The position numbers were made by a program, and so were the translations under genes. Shown piece by piece: positions 15,783-25,678 of a DNA stretch of 64,000 bases. Numbering within the stretch: position 1 is the first letter of the stretch; each line of letters opens with the position of its first letter. The notes under the pieces are model-generated. The model was not told the DNA's origin. It made no database searches and saw only the letters and a program-made list of their open reading frames with translations. The DNA comes from Noviluteimonas gilva (lineage in GTDB: Bacteria; Pseudomonadota; Gammaproteobacteria; Xanthomonadales; Xanthomonadaceae): the NCBI RefSeq assembly GCF_009740395.1, contig NZ_WOXT01000002.1, positions 558,001 through 622,000 of the forward strand, in the 5' to 3' direction.

Positions 15783-17874
15783 AGCTGCACCGATTCCTGC
15801 TCGCCCTCGTGCTGTGCTGCCTGGCACTGCCCGTGTTCGCCAACGACTATCGCTTCGCGCCCGCGCCCACGTGGGTGAAGGATGCGCCGTTGCCCGACGC
15901 CGGCGACGCGCAACCCACGCGCGAGGGCACGCGCTACCTGCTGCTGGACGACCAGATCGACGTGCGCGGCCCCGAGCGCGTCACGTATCGTCGCGTCGCC
16001 ACGCGGTTGGATAACGCGCGCGCGCTGTCCGACGGCGGCCAACTCGAAATCTGGTACCAACCCGAATACCAGCGCGTGGAAATCCACGCCATCCATGTCC
16101 GGCGCGGCGGCCAGGTCACCGACCGACGCGAATCGGCGCGCATCGAAGTGCTGCGCCGCGAGGAAGACCTCGACTCGGCGATGTACGACGGCGAACACAC
16201 GCTGAGCATCACCTTGCCCGACCTGCGCGTGGGCGACATCGTCGACTACAGCTACAGCGTGGTGGGCGCCAATCCGGTGTTCCGCGGCGGGTACCACGGC
16301 ACGTTCACCGCGCGCTTCGGCGCCGCGCTCGCGTATCGCCGCGTGCGTGCGCTGTATTCGCCGGCGCGCCCGTTGCATGTGCGCGCGCCGGGCGATTTCA
16401 CGCGACAGGACGGGGCGATCGGCGACGCACGCTTCGTCGAATTCGCCGCGCGCCGCCTGCCGCGCACGCGCACCGAGCCCGACACGCCGTCGAGCTTCGA
16501 TCCCTACGGCGACATCGAACTCTCCACGGCGAAGACGTGGTCCGACGTCGTGCAGTGGGCCGTGCCGATGTATCTCCCGCGCTTGCGAGACCGCGCGCTC
16601 GCCGCCGACCTCGTGCAACGCCTGCGCCTGCACGACGCCGACAAGCGCGCGGCGATGTTGCGCGCGATCGCCTTCGTCGAAGGCGAGATCCGCTACACCG
16701 CGCTGGACATGGGCAAGAATTCGCACGAGCCGAACCTGCCCGAAACCGTGGTCGCGCGCCGTTTCGGCGACTGCAAGGACAAGGCCGTGCTGTTGTCCGC
16801 GCTGCTGCACGAAGCGGGCATCCAGGCCGAGCCGGTCCTCGTCGATACCGAAGGCCGCGAATCCCTGGCCAGCCGACAGCCAAGCGCCGTTGCCTTCGAC
16901 CATGTCGTCGTGCGCGCGCACCTGGACAACAAGCCGGTTTGGATCGACCCGACGCGCGATCCCGAAACCGGCGCGCTCGAAGATCGTTCGCCGCTTCCGT
17001 ATCGCCTCGGCCTGCCGCTGTGCGCGACGTGCGATCGCCTCGTCGACATTCCGCAGCCGCCGCCGCGCGCGCCGCTGGTGGATGTCGGGCAGCGCGTGGA
17101 CCTCGCGACGACGGACGACGGCTTCCGCGCCGATTTCACGATCGTCACCGACTATCGCAACGAGAAGGCCGACGGCATCCGCGGCACCTTCGCCGATGGC
17201 GAGGACGAACTCGGCGAGCGTTACGTCAGCTACATGCGCAAGTATTACGACGACCTGCAGGCCACGCGCACGCCGACCTTGCACGAAAGCGGCGCGGGCG
17301 CGGCGCGCGGGCGATCGAGCGTTACGTGATGCGCTGGCCCGCGGACGACAACAACTTCGACATCGTGTTGTTCCAGTTGCTCGACTGGATGCCGGCCTTC
17401 GAACTCGACAAGCGCACCACGCCGCTTGCTCTCACCGGCCCGACGTATGCGCGACAGACGGTGCGCACGCGGCTTTCAGGCGGCTGGGACATCGATCCGG
17501 AGCAGGTCACCATCGCCAACCCGTACTTCAGTTTCCATCGCGTGGTGCGCGTGGTGGGAGACAAGCTGGAAATCGTGGGCGAATGGCGTCGCCTGGCCGA
17601 CCAGGTGCCGGCGCGCGATTACGCGAAAGTCCGCGCCGACGCCCGCCGCGCGCGCGAGTTGATGGAATACAGCGTGTCCATCGGCGACGACGCCGATGAG
17701 ATCGCACGCGAGGCCGACGCGAAATCGGTCAACGAGTGGCGCCTGATCGCCGCCGTCCTCGCCGGCCTGATGTTGTTCTTCGCAGGCCTGGCCTACGTGC
17801 AGGAAACCCAGTTGCGCCGCTTGCGCACCGCCAGCGCCGCACCCCCGAATCGCTCCCGAGACAGTGCCCCATGA
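15779..17874 (+). pseudogene. DUF3857/transglutaminase-like secreted protein, frameshifted
   Basis: The reading frame begins at GTG 15779 with a signal peptide (FLLALVLCCLALPVFA). A DUF3857 beta domain follows (about residues 30-240), then a transglutaminase-like core with the Cys motif RRFGDCKDKAVLL, His in AFDHVVV and Asp in VWIDPT. The frame stops at 17327-17329, but the next frame carries on as a clear continuation (AIERYVMRWPADDNNFDIV) to a C-terminal membrane helix (LIAAVLAGLMLFFAGLAYV) and a stop at 17872-17874 that overlaps the next start (ATGA). One base appears to be missing between about 17291 and 17313, a run of G and C. The intact protein would be about 698 residues. It is either a sequencing deletion or a recent pseudogene. 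Confidence 0.85.
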
Positions 17875-20138
17875 CCGCCGCCAAGCCGATCCCCGCCCGC
17901 ATGAAGGGCCTCAACCGCGCCGAGATCTGCGACGTCAACTTCCAGGAGTTCGTGCGCGATTGGAACGGGCAGCGCGATGTCGCGCCCGCGCCGAACGAAG
18001 CGATCCTCGACGGCAGCGCGCTCGATGCGAAGGGCTTCCGCGAACTGTTCGAATCGCAGCTGATCTCGCGTCATCTCGATCTGATGGCGCGCGTGCTGCG
18101 CGTGCAGAACAAGGTCTTCTACACGATCGGTTCCAGCGGCCACGAAGGCAACGCGATGGTCGCGCGCCTGACGCGCCACACCGATCCTGCGTTCCTGCAT
18201 TACCGCTCGGGCGGTTTCATGGCCGAGCGCTTCCGCAAGTTGCCGGGCATGGATCCGATCATGGATTCGGCGCTGTCGTTCGCGGCCAGCAAGGACGATC
18301 CGGCGAGTGGCGGGCGCCACAAGGTGTGGGGCAGCAAGCCGTTGTGGGTGTTGCCGCAGACCTCGACCATCGCCTCGCATCTGCCGAAGGCGTTGGGCAC
18401 GGCGCTTGCGATCGAGCAGGGCCCGCGCATCGGCCATGAATTGCCGATCCCGAACGACAGCATCGCGATCTGCTCCTTCGGCGATGCCTCGAGCAACCAC
18501 GCCACTGCGCAGACCGCCTTCAACGCCGCTGCGTGGACCGCGTACCAGAAGCTGCCCGCGCCCGTGCTGTTCGTGTGCGAAGACAACGGCATCGGCATTT
18601 CGGTGAAGACGCCGAGTGGTTGGGTCGCGCAGAACTTCCGCCATCGCCAGGACCTCGATTACTTCTACGCCGATGGCCTGGATCTCGCCGAAGGCTACGG
18701 CCAGGTGCAAGCCGCGGTCGAACATTGCCGTCGCACGCGCCGCCCGACGTTCCTGCACCTGCGCACGACGCGCATCATGGGCCACGCCGGCACCGACTTC
18801 GAAATCGAATGGCGTTCGATCGAAGAGCTGTGCGCGGTGGAAGCGACCGATCCGCTGCTGCGTTCTGCGGCGATCGCGCTGGAATCGGGCCTGATGTCGA
18901 AAGACGAAATCCTCGCGCTCTACGAAGACACGCGGAAGAAGTGCTTCGCTGCGGCGCACGACGCCGACAGCCGCCCGCGCCTGACCGAACTGGCCGACGT
19001 GATGAAGCCGCTCGCGCCGTACACGCCGGATGCGGTGCGCAAGGAAGCTGCGCGCACGCCGGAAGCCGCGCGTCGCGAACAGGCCTTCGGTGGTGAAGGC
19101 AAGCTGCCGGAGAAGCAACCCGCGCGCCATCTCGCCATCCAGATCAACAACGCGTTGCACGATCTGTTCGCGAAGTATCCGCAGGCGCTGTTGTTCGGCG
19201 AAGACGTCGCGCTCAAGGGCGGCGTGTATACCGTGACCAAGGGCCTGCAGAAGGCGTTCTCCGGCAAGCGCGTGTTCAACACGCTGCTCGACGAGACGAT
19301 CATCCTCGGCCTGGCGCAGGGTTACGCGAACATGGGGATGCTGCCGTTCCCCGAAATCCAGTACCTGGCCTACTTCCACAACGCGTGCGACCAGATTCGC
19401 GGCGAAGCGGCGAGCCTGCAGTTCTTCAGCAACGGCCAGTACCGCAACCCGATGGTGATGCGCATCGCCTCGCTCGGTTATCAGCGCGGTTTCGGCGGGC
19501 ATTTCCACAACGACAACTCGATCACCGCGCTGCGCGACATCCCGGGCCTGGTCGTCGGTTGCCCGTCGCGCGGCGACGATGCCGCGACGATGCTGCGCAC
19601 GATGGCGGCGCTCGCGCAGGTCGACGGGCGCGTGTGCGCGTTCCTCGAACCGATCGCGCTGTACATGGCCAAGGATCTGTACGAACCCGGTGATGGTGGC
19701 TGGTTGACCGAATACCCGGCGCCGAACGAAACCATGGAACTCGGCGAAGGCCGCGTCTACGGCGACGGCGACGACCTGGTGATCTTCACCTTCGGCAATG
19801 GCGTGCCGATGTCGCTGCGTGCGGCGAAGCAGATCCAGGCCAAGCACGGGTGGAAGACGCGCGTGGTCGACCTGCGCTGGCTGGTGCCCCTCAACGAAAC
19901 CTACATCCGTGCGCAGGCGAAGAACGCCAAGCGCATGATCATCGTCGACGAAGGCCGCCACAGCGCAGGCGTGGGCGAGGGCGTGGTCACCGCGATCGTC
20001 GAAGGCGGTTACGGCGCGCGGCCGTTCCAGCGCGTCGTGGGCGCGGATACGTTCACCCCGCTCGCGGGTGCGGCGTTCCTGGTGATTCCGTCGGACGAGG
20101 ACATCGTCGCGGCGGCGGATCGTTTGGCGGGCGTTTGA
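17871..20138 (+). CDS. Fused 2-oxoacid dehydrogenase E1 (alpha+beta), ThDP-dependent
   Basis: The 755-residue protein joins an E1-alpha-like domain (residues about 30-380, with YTIGSSGHEGNAMVA, HYRSGGFM and the thiamine-diphosphate motif from Gly204-Asp205 to CEDNG) to an E1-beta-like domain (about 415-755, with LFGEDVALKGGVYTVTKGLQ, VVDLRWLVPL and IIVDEGRHSAGVGEG). It should decarboxylate a branched-chain or related 2-oxoacid and pass the acyl group to an E2 lipoyl enzyme. No E2 or E3 is adjacent, so its partners must be elsewhere. It is coupled to the preceding gene by ATGA and to the next by TTGA. Confidence 0.88.
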   Translation: MTAAKPIPARMKGLNRAEICDVNFQEFVRDWNGQRDVAPAPNEAILDGSALDAKGFRELFESQLISRHLDLMARVLRVQNKVFYTIGSSGHEGNAMVARLTRHTDPAFLHYRSGGFMAERFRKLPGMDPIMDSALSFAASKDDPASGGRHKVWGSKPLWVLPQTSTIASHLPKALGTALAIEQGPRIGHELPIPNDSIAICSFGDASSNHATAQTAFNAAAWTAYQKLPAPVLFVCEDNGIGISVKTPSGWVAQNFRHRQDLDYFYADGLDLAEGYGQVQAAVEHCRRTRRPTFLHLRTTRIMGHAGTDFEIEWRSIEELCAVEATDPLLRSAAIALESGLMSKDEILALYEDTRKKCFAAAHDADSRPRLTELADVMKPLAPYTPDAVRKEAARTPEAARREQAFGGEGKLPEKQPARHLAIQINNALHDLFAKYPQALLFGEDVALKGGVYTVTKGLQKAFSGKRVFNTLLDETIILGLAQGYANMGMLPFPEIQYLAYFHNACDQIRGEAASLQFFSNGQYRNPMVMRIASLGYQRGFGGHFHNDNSITALRDIPGLVVGCPSRGDDAATMLRTMAALAQVDGRVCAFLEPIALYMAKDLYEPGDGGWLTEYPAPNETMELGEGRVYGDGDDLVIFTFGNGVPMSLRAAKQIQAKHGWKTRVVDLRWLVPLNETYIRAQAKNAKRMIIVDEGRHSAGVGEGVVTAIVEGGYGARPFQRVVGADTFTPLAGAAFLVIPSDEDIVAAADRLAGV

Positions 20139-20485
20139 CGTCGCCGCGCGAGCAGTTTCTGACGGCTGTGTGGTTCATGCTGCTCGTCTTCTCGCTGCTG
20201 CGCAGCTGGGGTCGCGCGTATGGCGCGTATCGACGCAGCGGTGATCGACGCCTCGGCGTCAGCTACGCGATCGGCATGACGCTGACGTTGTGCATCGCGG
20301 CGAGCCTGGTGGCGTTCGGCGTGACGGGTCCGATGGCGCACAAGGTGCAGACCGCATTCGTGCATGTGGCCGTCGTCGCCTTCGCGATTCCGTACCTCGC
20401 TGCCGTCGCGTTCCACCAGTGGTTTGTCGCGCGCAATCGCGCCCCGTGGTTCGCCACGAGTGGTCGCGACCTGTGGGCTGATTAG
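20135..20485 (+). CDS. Small membrane protein, unknown
   Basis: The 116-residue protein starts at a TTG that overlaps the E1 stop codon. It has three predicted membrane segments (FLTAVWFMLLVFSLL, VSYAIGMTLTLCIAASLVAFGV, VAVVAFAIPYLAAVAFHQW). An in-frame ATG near 20177 would drop 14 residues. No family is recognised. It is the last gene of the gcdH operon and ends six bases before the convergent ygfZ. Confidence 0.7.
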   Translation: MTSPREQFLTAVWFMLLVFSLLRSWGRAYGAYRRSGDRRLGVSYAIGMTLTLCIAASLVAFGVTGPMAHKVQTAFVHVAVVAFAIPYLAAVAFHQWFVARNRAPWFATSGRDLWAD

Positions 20486-20491
20486 CGTTCC

Positions 20492-21364
20492 CTAACGCGA
20501 CAACCCCGCGAGCAACGCGCGTTCGCGCAACACCACGCCGTTGCTCATCACCGGCACGTCCGGGCGTTCGACCGGCAACACGGCGAGCGCCACCCAGCCG
20601 TCGCCATTGCGCGCCGTGCTGACGATCTGGCCCAGCGGCACCGCGCCGACATCGACGTTGGCGCCGGCCTCCGGTTCGCTCGGGCATTCGAACAGCGTGA
20701 GCCCGCGTTTGACCTGGCCGAGGAAATGCGTGCGCGCGACGATCTCCTGTCCCGGATAGCAGCCCTTTTTCACGCTGAAGGCATGCAGGCGATCGAGCGA
20801 GAGCATTTGCGGCGTCCACTGTTCGGCTTGCGAAGGCGGCAGGCGCGGGAACCCCAGGCGCAGGTCGGATGCGCGCCAACGCGATTCCGCGTCGTCGTCG
20901 CGCGGCGCGTCGATCGCCGGTCCGATGCGCAGCGTGCGCTTGAGTCCGAATCCGCCGAAGTCGAGTTCGATCCCGTCCGCCGGGTTGCCGGCAAAACTGG
21001 CACCCGCGGCCTTGTCGGGCCCTTCGAAGGTGCCGCTCGCGTGAAGATCGTTGCGCACCGTCACCTGCAACTGGCGACGGAGCACGAAACGCTGCAGTTG
21101 CGCGGACAGGGCATCGGCATCGGCGTCGGGCACGATGAGCCACGCCGCGTCCTGGGCCACGCGGACCAGGGCGAACAGGGCGATGACGCGGCCTTTCGGG
21201 GTCAGCCACCCGTTCCATTGCCATCGCCCGACGGGCGCGGCCTCCACGTCGTTCATGCACTGCGATTGCGCGAAAGCGATGGCATCGCGCCCTTCGAGTG
21301 CGATCACGCGGTGGCCGGGAAGGGCAAATGCCGGGGCGGGCTGGGGCGCTAGGTTGTGGGACAT
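20492..21364 (-). CDS. ygfZ: YgfZ-type folate-binding iron-sulfur maturation protein
   Basis: The 290-residue protein is related to the GcvT aminomethyltransferase and carries the diagnostic KKGCYPGQEIVARTH segment with the conserved Cys. YgfZ uses tetrahydrofolate and supports Fe-S enzymes such as MiaB and complex II. The ATG at 21364 is the first that gives the family N-terminus (HRVIALEGRDAIAFAQSQC). It is divergent from the DUF1674/sdh operon with 27 bases between starts, fitting a role in complex II iron-sulfur assembly. Confidence 0.88.
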   Translation of the reverse strand: MSHNLAPQPAPAFALPGHRVIALEGRDAIAFAQSQCMNDVEAAPVGRWQWNGWLTPKGRVIALFALVRVAQDAAWLIVPDADADALSAQLQRFVLRRQLQVTVRNDLHASGTFEGPDKAAGASFAGNPADGIELDFGGFGLKRTLRIGPAIDAPRDDDAESRWRASDLRLGFPRLPPSQAEQWTPQMLSLDRLHAFSVKKGCYPGQEIVARTHFLGQVKRGLTLFECPSEPEAGANVDVGAVPLGQIVSTARNGDGWVALAVLPVERPDVPVMSNGVVLRERALLAGLSR

Positions 21365-21391
21365 CCGGGCGAGACTTAAACTTCGGGGGTT

Positions 21392-21604
21392 GTGACGCCG
21401 CGAATCATAGGTCAATCCGAACCTGCCACCGACGCCGGAACGCTGCCCGATGGTGCAGCGACGCCGCGCGAAGGCACGCAGGTTGTCCCGACCGACGACA
21501 CGCACGCCCCCGTTTCGCCTCCCGTCGAGATCGGCGGGCGCAAGGGACCGGATCCGGTTCGCTATGGCGATTGGGAAAAGAATGGCCGCTGCATCGATTT
21601 CTGA
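21392..21604 (+). CDS. DUF1674/SDHAF4-like complex II assembly factor
   Basis: The 70-residue protein ends in KGPDPVRYGDWEKNG, the conserved C-terminal motif of DUF1674, whose eukaryotic members (SDHAF4/Sdh8) chaperone flavinated SDHA before complex II assembly. The N-terminal half is acidic and probably disordered. It starts at a GTG and lies 39 bases upstream of sdhC. Its place at the head of the sdh operon supports the same role here. Confidence 0.85.
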   Translation: MTPRIIGQSEPATDAGTLPDGAATPREGTQVVPTDDTHAPVSPPVEIGGRKGPDPVRYGDWEKNGRCIDF

Positions 21605-21643
21605 CGCCGCGGCGCTGACCATCACGTAAGGAAGGACGCACGT

Positions 21644-22027
21644 ATGGCGACCCAACGCCCCCTGTCACCGCATCTGCAGGTGTATCGCTGGCAGATCACG
21701 ATGACGATGTCGATCCTGCACCGCGCCACCGGCGTCGGGTTGACCGTGGGTGCATTCGCCCTCGCATGGTTCCTGGTGATGCTGGCGATGGGCCCGGAAT
21801 CGGGCGCGCGCGCGATGGCGTGCGTGGGATCGCCGATCGGCCTGTTCTTCACCTTCGCCTTCTCGCTGTGCCTGGTCTACCACCTGTTCAACGGCCTGCG
21901 ACACCTGCTGTGGGATACGGGCCATGGCTACGACATTCCGACGGTCTACAAGACCGGTTGGACCGTCTTCGCGCTGACGGTGGTCGTGACCGCCGCGCTG
22001 TGGTTCTTCGCACTGGGAGTCGCCTGA
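21644..22027 (+). CDS. sdhC: Succinate dehydrogenase cytochrome b556 subunit
   Basis: This 127-residue membrane anchor of complex II has three helices. It opens with RPLSPHLQVYRWQITMTMSI and includes SILHRATG (quinone site). His80 in the YHLFNGLRHLLWD segment is the expected haem b ligand. The ATG follows AAGGAAGG. It passes electrons to ubiquinone in the inner membrane together with SdhD. Confidence 0.95.
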   Translation: MATQRPLSPHLQVYRWQITMTMSILHRATGVGLTVGAFALAWFLVMLAMGPESGARAMACVGSPIGLFFTFAFSLCLVYHLFNGLRHLLWDTGHGYDIPTVYKTGWTVFALTVVVTAALWFFALGVA

Positions 22028-22030
22028 GCC

Positions 22031-22414
22031 ATGAACGACCTGCGTACTCCGCTCGCACGCGCCCGCGGCCTGGGCTCCGGCAAGACCGGCACGGGGCACT
22101 TCTGGGTGCAGCGCGTCACCGCCGTCGCGCTCGCGCTGCTCATTGCGTGGCTGGTGTGGGTGCTGTTCTCGATCGCGGGCGGTGATTCGACGCACGCCAT
22201 CGACGTGCTGCGCCGCCCCTGGAACGCGATCCTGATGGGCGCCTTCCTCGTCGCGATGTTCTGGCACGCCAAACTCGGCATGCAGGTGATCATCGAAGAC
22301 TACGTCCACACACGCTTCTGGGAAGTCACCCTCCAGTTGCTGAATCTCTTTGCTTGCACCCTCGGCGCGATCGCGTCGCTGTTCGCGATCGTCCGCATCG
22401 CGCTGATGGCCTGA
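22031..22414 (+). CDS. sdhD: Succinate dehydrogenase hydrophobic anchor subunit
   Basis: The 127-residue protein has three membrane helices. The conserved anchor signature [16 protein letters not shown] contains the likely haem-ligand histidine and the quinone-site residues. It pairs with SdhC to bind haem b and ubiquinone. It begins three bases after the sdhC stop. Confidence 0.94.
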   Translation: MNDLRTPLARARGLGSGKTGTGHFWVQRVTAVALALLIAWLVWVLFSIAGGDSTHAIDVLRRPWNAILMGAFLVAMFWHAKLGMQVIIEDYVHTRFWEVTLQLLNLFACTLGAIASLFAIVRIALMA

Positions 22415-22418
22415 GAAA

Positions 22419-24206
22419 ATGACCGCCTACAAGATCCAGGAACACAAGTACGACATGATCGTCGTCGGCGCCGGTGGCGCCGGGCTGCGCGCCACCTTCG
22501 GCCTCGCGCAGAAGGGCCTGAAGACCGCGTGCCTGACGAAGGTCTTCCCGACGCGTTCGCACACCGTCGCCGCGCAGGGCGGCATCTCCGCCGCGCTCGG
22601 CAACATGGGCGAAGACGACTGGCGCTTCCACTTCTACGACACCATCAAGGGGTCGGACTGGCTGGGCGACCAGGACGCGATCGAATACATGTGCCGCGAG
22701 GCCATTCCCGCGATCATCGAACTCGAACACCAGGGCGTGCCGTTCTCGCGCACCGAAGACGGCCGCATCTACCAGCGCCCCTTCGGCGGCATGACCACGC
22801 ATTACGGCAAGGGCATCGCGCAGCGCACGTGCGCGGCCGCCGACCGCACCGGCCACGCGATCCTGCACACGCTGTACCAGCAGTCGCTCGCGCACAAGGC
22901 GCAGTTCTTCATCGAATACTTCGCGCTCGACCTGATCATGGACGAGGAGGGCGCCTGCAAGGGCGTGCTCGCGCTCGACATGGCCGAAGGCACGTTGCAC
23001 CTGTTCCGCGCGCACGGCGTGGTGCTCGCCACCGGCGGCTACGGCCGAGCGTATTTCTCGGCGACCTCCGCGCACACCTGCACGGGCGACGGCGGCGGCA
23101 TGGCGCTGCGCGCCGGCCTGGGCATGCAGGACATGGAGTTCGTGCAGTTCCATCCCACCGGCATCTACGGCGCGGGCTGCCTGATCACCGAAGGCGTGCG
23201 CGGCGAAGGCGGCATCCTGCGCAACAGCAACGGCGAGCGCTTCATGGAGCGCTATGCGCCGAACGCGAAGGACCTCGCCTCGCGCGACGTCGTCTCGCGT
23301 TCGATGACCATCGAAATTCGCGAAGGCCGCGGCGTGGGCCCGCACAAGGACCACATCAACCTCGACCTGACGCACCTGGACCCGAAGGACATCCACGAAA
23401 AACTGCCCGGCATCGCCGAGAGCGCGAAGATCTTCGCGGGCGTGGACGTCGAGAAGGAACCGATCCCCGTCATCCCGACCGTCCACTACAACATGGGCGG
23501 CATTCCGACCAACTACCACGGCGAAGTCGTGCAACTGCGCGACGGCAATCCCGACGCGGTGGTGCAGGGCCTTTACGCGATCGGCGAAGCGGCCTGCGTT
23601 TCGGTGCACGGCGCGAACCGCCTTGGTTCCAACTCGCTGCTCGACCTGGTGGTGTTCGGCCGCGCGGTCGCGAACCGTTGCGCGGAGACGATCCAGTCCG
23701 GCGCGCCGCACAAGGATCTGAAGTCGTCGGCGTGCGATCAGTCGCTCGCCAACTTCGATCGCCTGCGCAACGCCAAGGGTTCGATGCCGACGGCGGAAAT
23801 CCGCAACAACATGCAGCGCGCGATGCAGGCCGACGCCGCGGTGTTCCGCACCGGCGAAACGCTGGCCGAAGGCGTGGCGAAGGTGCGTGAGATCCACGCC
23901 TCGTTCGCCGACGTGCGCGTCAGCGACCGTTCGCTGGTCTGGAACTCCGACCTGATCGAAACCCTGGAACTGCAGAACCTGCTGGGCCAGGCGCTCACGA
24001 CGATCGTGTCGGCGGAAAACCGCACCGAATCCCGCGGCGCGCATGCGCGCGAGGATTTCCCGGAGCGCGACGACGCCAACTGGCACAAGCACACCGTGTG
24101 CTGGGCCGACGATGCGGGCAACACGCGCATCGACTACCGCCCGGTGCACATGTACACGCTCAGCGACGATGTCGAAGTCGTGCCGCCCAAGCCGCGCGTC
24201 TACTGA
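22419..24206 (+). CDS. sdhA: Succinate dehydrogenase flavoprotein subunit
   Basis: This 595-residue catalytic subunit oxidises succinate to fumarate. The FAD-binding loop is [19 protein letters not shown]. His48 in [11 protein letters not shown] is the covalent FAD attachment site. Active-site segments include [22 protein letters not shown] and the [15 protein letters not shown] signature. The protein ends with [17 protein letters not shown]. Flavinylation should depend on SdhE, encoded at the end of the same operon. Confidence 0.97.
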   Translation: MTAYKIQEHKYDMIVVGAGGAGLRATFGLAQKGLKTACLTKVFPTRSHTVAAQGGISAALGNMGEDDWRFHFYDTIKGSDWLGDQDAIEYMCREAIPAIIELEHQGVPFSRTEDGRIYQRPFGGMTTHYGKGIAQRTCAAADRTGHAILHTLYQQSLAHKAQFFIEYFALDLIMDEEGACKGVLALDMAEGTLHLFRAHGVVLATGGYGRAYFSATSAHTCTGDGGGMALRAGLGMQDMEFVQFHPTGIYGAGCLITEGVRGEGGILRNSNGERFMERYAPNAKDLASRDVVSRSMTIEIREGRGVGPHKDHINLDLTHLDPKDIHEKLPGIAESAKIFAGVDVEKEPIPVIPTVHYNMGGIPTNYHGEVVQLRDGNPDAVVQGLYAIGEAACVSVHGANRLGSNSLLDLVVFGRAVANRCAETIQSGAPHKDLKSSACDQSLANFDRLRNAKGSMPTAEIRNNMQRAMQADAAVFRTGETLAEGVAKVREIHASFADVRVSDRSLVWNSDLIETLELQNLLGQALTTIVSAENRTESRGAHAREDFPERDDANWHKHTVCWADDAGNTRIDYRPVHMYTLSDDVEVVPPKPRVY

Positions 24207-24223
24207 CCGGGGAACGAGAAACC

Positions 24224-25006
24224 ATGGCTGAATTCACGCTCCCGAAGAACTCGAAGATCGGCAAGGGCCGTCACTTCCCTGCGCCTGCCGGTGCGAAGCA
24301 AGTGCGCACCTTCAAGGTCTATCGCTGGAACCCGGACGACGGCAAGAACCCGAGTGTCGACACGTACGACGTCGACCTCGCGACCTGCGGCCCGATGGTT
24401 CTCGACGCGCTGATCAAGATCAAGAACGAGATCGACCCGACGCTGACCTTCCGCCGCTCCTGCCGCGAAGGCATCTGCGGTTCGTGCGCGATGAACATCG
24501 ACGGCACGAACACGCTGGCGTGCACGCGCGCGATCTCCGACTGCACGAAGGCCGAAGTGCCGATCTACCCGCTGCCGCACATGGCGGTGGTGAAGGATCT
24601 GGTGCCGGACATGACGCACTTCTACGCGCAGTACGCGTCGATCAAGCCGTGGATTCGCACGCAGACGCCGGCGCCGGATCGCGAACGCCTGCAGTCGAAG
24701 GAAGACCGCGCGCTGCTCGACGGCCTGTACGAATGCATCCTGTGCGCGTGCTGCTCGACGAGCTGCCCGAGCTACTGGTGGAACGGCGATCGTTACCTCG
24801 GCCCCGCGATCCTCCTGCAGGCGTATCGCTGGATCGTCGACTCGCGCGACGAAGACACCGGCGCGCGCCTGGACGACCTCGAAGACCCGTTCAAGCTCTA
24901 TCGCTGCCACACGATCATGAACTGCGCGCGGACCTGCCCGAAGGGCCTGAATCCGGCGAAGGCGATCGGTGAGATCAAGAAGTTGATGCTGGCAAGGCGC
25001 GGTTGA
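24224..25006 (+). CDS. sdhB: Succinate dehydrogenase iron-sulfur subunit
   Basis: The 260-residue electron-transfer subunit carries the [2Fe-2S] cysteines Cys80, Cys85, Cys88 and Cys100 ([15 protein letters not shown]...C) and, in the C-terminal half, [16 protein letters not shown] and [17 protein letters not shown] for the [4Fe-4S] and [3Fe-4S] clusters. It moves electrons from SdhA to the quinone site. The ATG at 24224 follows a GGAACGAGAA leader. Confidence 0.96.
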   Translation: MAEFTLPKNSKIGKGRHFPAPAGAKQVRTFKVYRWNPDDGKNPSVDTYDVDLATCGPMVLDALIKIKNEIDPTLTFRRSCREGICGSCAMNIDGTNTLACTRAISDCTKAEVPIYPLPHMAVVKDLVPDMTHFYAQYASIKPWIRTQTPAPDRERLQSKEDRALLDGLYECILCACCSTSCPSYWWNGDRYLGPAILLQAYRWIVDSRDEDTGARLDDLEDPFKLYRCHTIMNCARTCPKGLNPAKAIGEIKKLMLARRG

Positions 25007-25010
25007 TCCC

Positions 25011-25427
25011 GTGGCCGGCGCGGAGATGCTCAAGCCCGCGTTCGTCCTGGTCGGCCTGACGGCCGTCGTTTTTGTTCGCATGTACTGGTTGCGCCTGGCC
25101 GAGATCGGGCGGGCGCGCATCGATGCGCAAGCGGTGGCCACCTCGTCGGAGATGGCGCGCCTGCTGACCGACACGCGCGCGTCCGACAACTTCCGCAACC
25201 TGTTCGAACTTCCGGTGTTGTTCTACGCCGCGGTGTTCGTTGCGATGCTCACGAACCTGGTCACGCCGATTTCGATCGGGTTGGCGTGGACTTTCGTCGT
25301 CCTGCGCGTGCTGCACAGCGCGGTGCATTGCACCTACAACCGCGTGATGCACCGGTTCCTCCTGTACGTCGCCGGCGCGCTGGTGCTGTTCACGTGGTGG
25401 GCCTATCTCGCGATGGAGGCCTGGTGA
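25011..25427 (+). CDS. MAPEG-family membrane protein
   Basis: The 138-residue protein has four predicted membrane helices and the MAPEG signature (DNFRNLFELPVLFYA, VLHSAVHCTYNRVMHRF). MAPEG proteins include glutathione-linked transferases and peroxidases, but the substrate here is unknown. It starts at a GTG four bases after the sdhB stop and overlaps sdhE by four bases, so it is part of the sdh operon. Whether it has any complex II role is not known. Confidence 0.85.
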   Translation: MAGAEMLKPAFVLVGLTAVVFVRMYWLRLAEIGRARIDAQAVATSSEMARLLTDTRASDNFRNLFELPVLFYAAVFVAMLTNLVTPISIGLAWTFVVLRVLHSAVHCTYNRVMHRFLLYVAGALVLFTWWAYLAMEAW

Positions 25428-25675
25428 ACGACGAAGCCGAGCTGCGCAAGCTCAAATGGCGCTGCCGCCGCGGCATGCGCGAGCTGGATCAATTGCTCGA
25501 GCGTTGGCTCGATACGTCGTGGCGACAATCCAGCGAAGCCGATCGCGCCACGTTCCTGCGCCTGCTCGACAGCGAAGACGATCGCTTGTGGAAGTGGTTC
25601 CTCGGGCATGAAACCGCCCCCGACGCAGACTTGCAGGCCCTCGTCGAACGCATCCGCAACCTGCCGCACGCTTAG
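25424..25675 (+). CDS. sdhE: FAD assembly factor SdhE
   Basis: The 83-residue helical protein carries the RGxxE motif at Arg16-Gly17...Glu20 (RRGMRELD), followed by LDQLLERW and the family's acidic LLDSEDDRLWKWFLGH segment. SdhE promotes covalent attachment of FAD to SdhA. It starts at a GTG that overlaps the MAPEG stop, so flavoprotein and flavinylation factor are made from one operon. Confidence 0.93.
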   Translation: MNDEAELRKLKWRCRRGMRELDQLLERWLDTSWRQSSEADRATFLRLLDSEDDRLWKWFLGHETAPDADLQALVERIRNLPHA

Positions 25676-25678
25676 GCT

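Noticed and set aside
22326-24149. 607-codon frame antisense to sdhA
   Set aside because: Antisense to a certain gene and of low-complexity composition.
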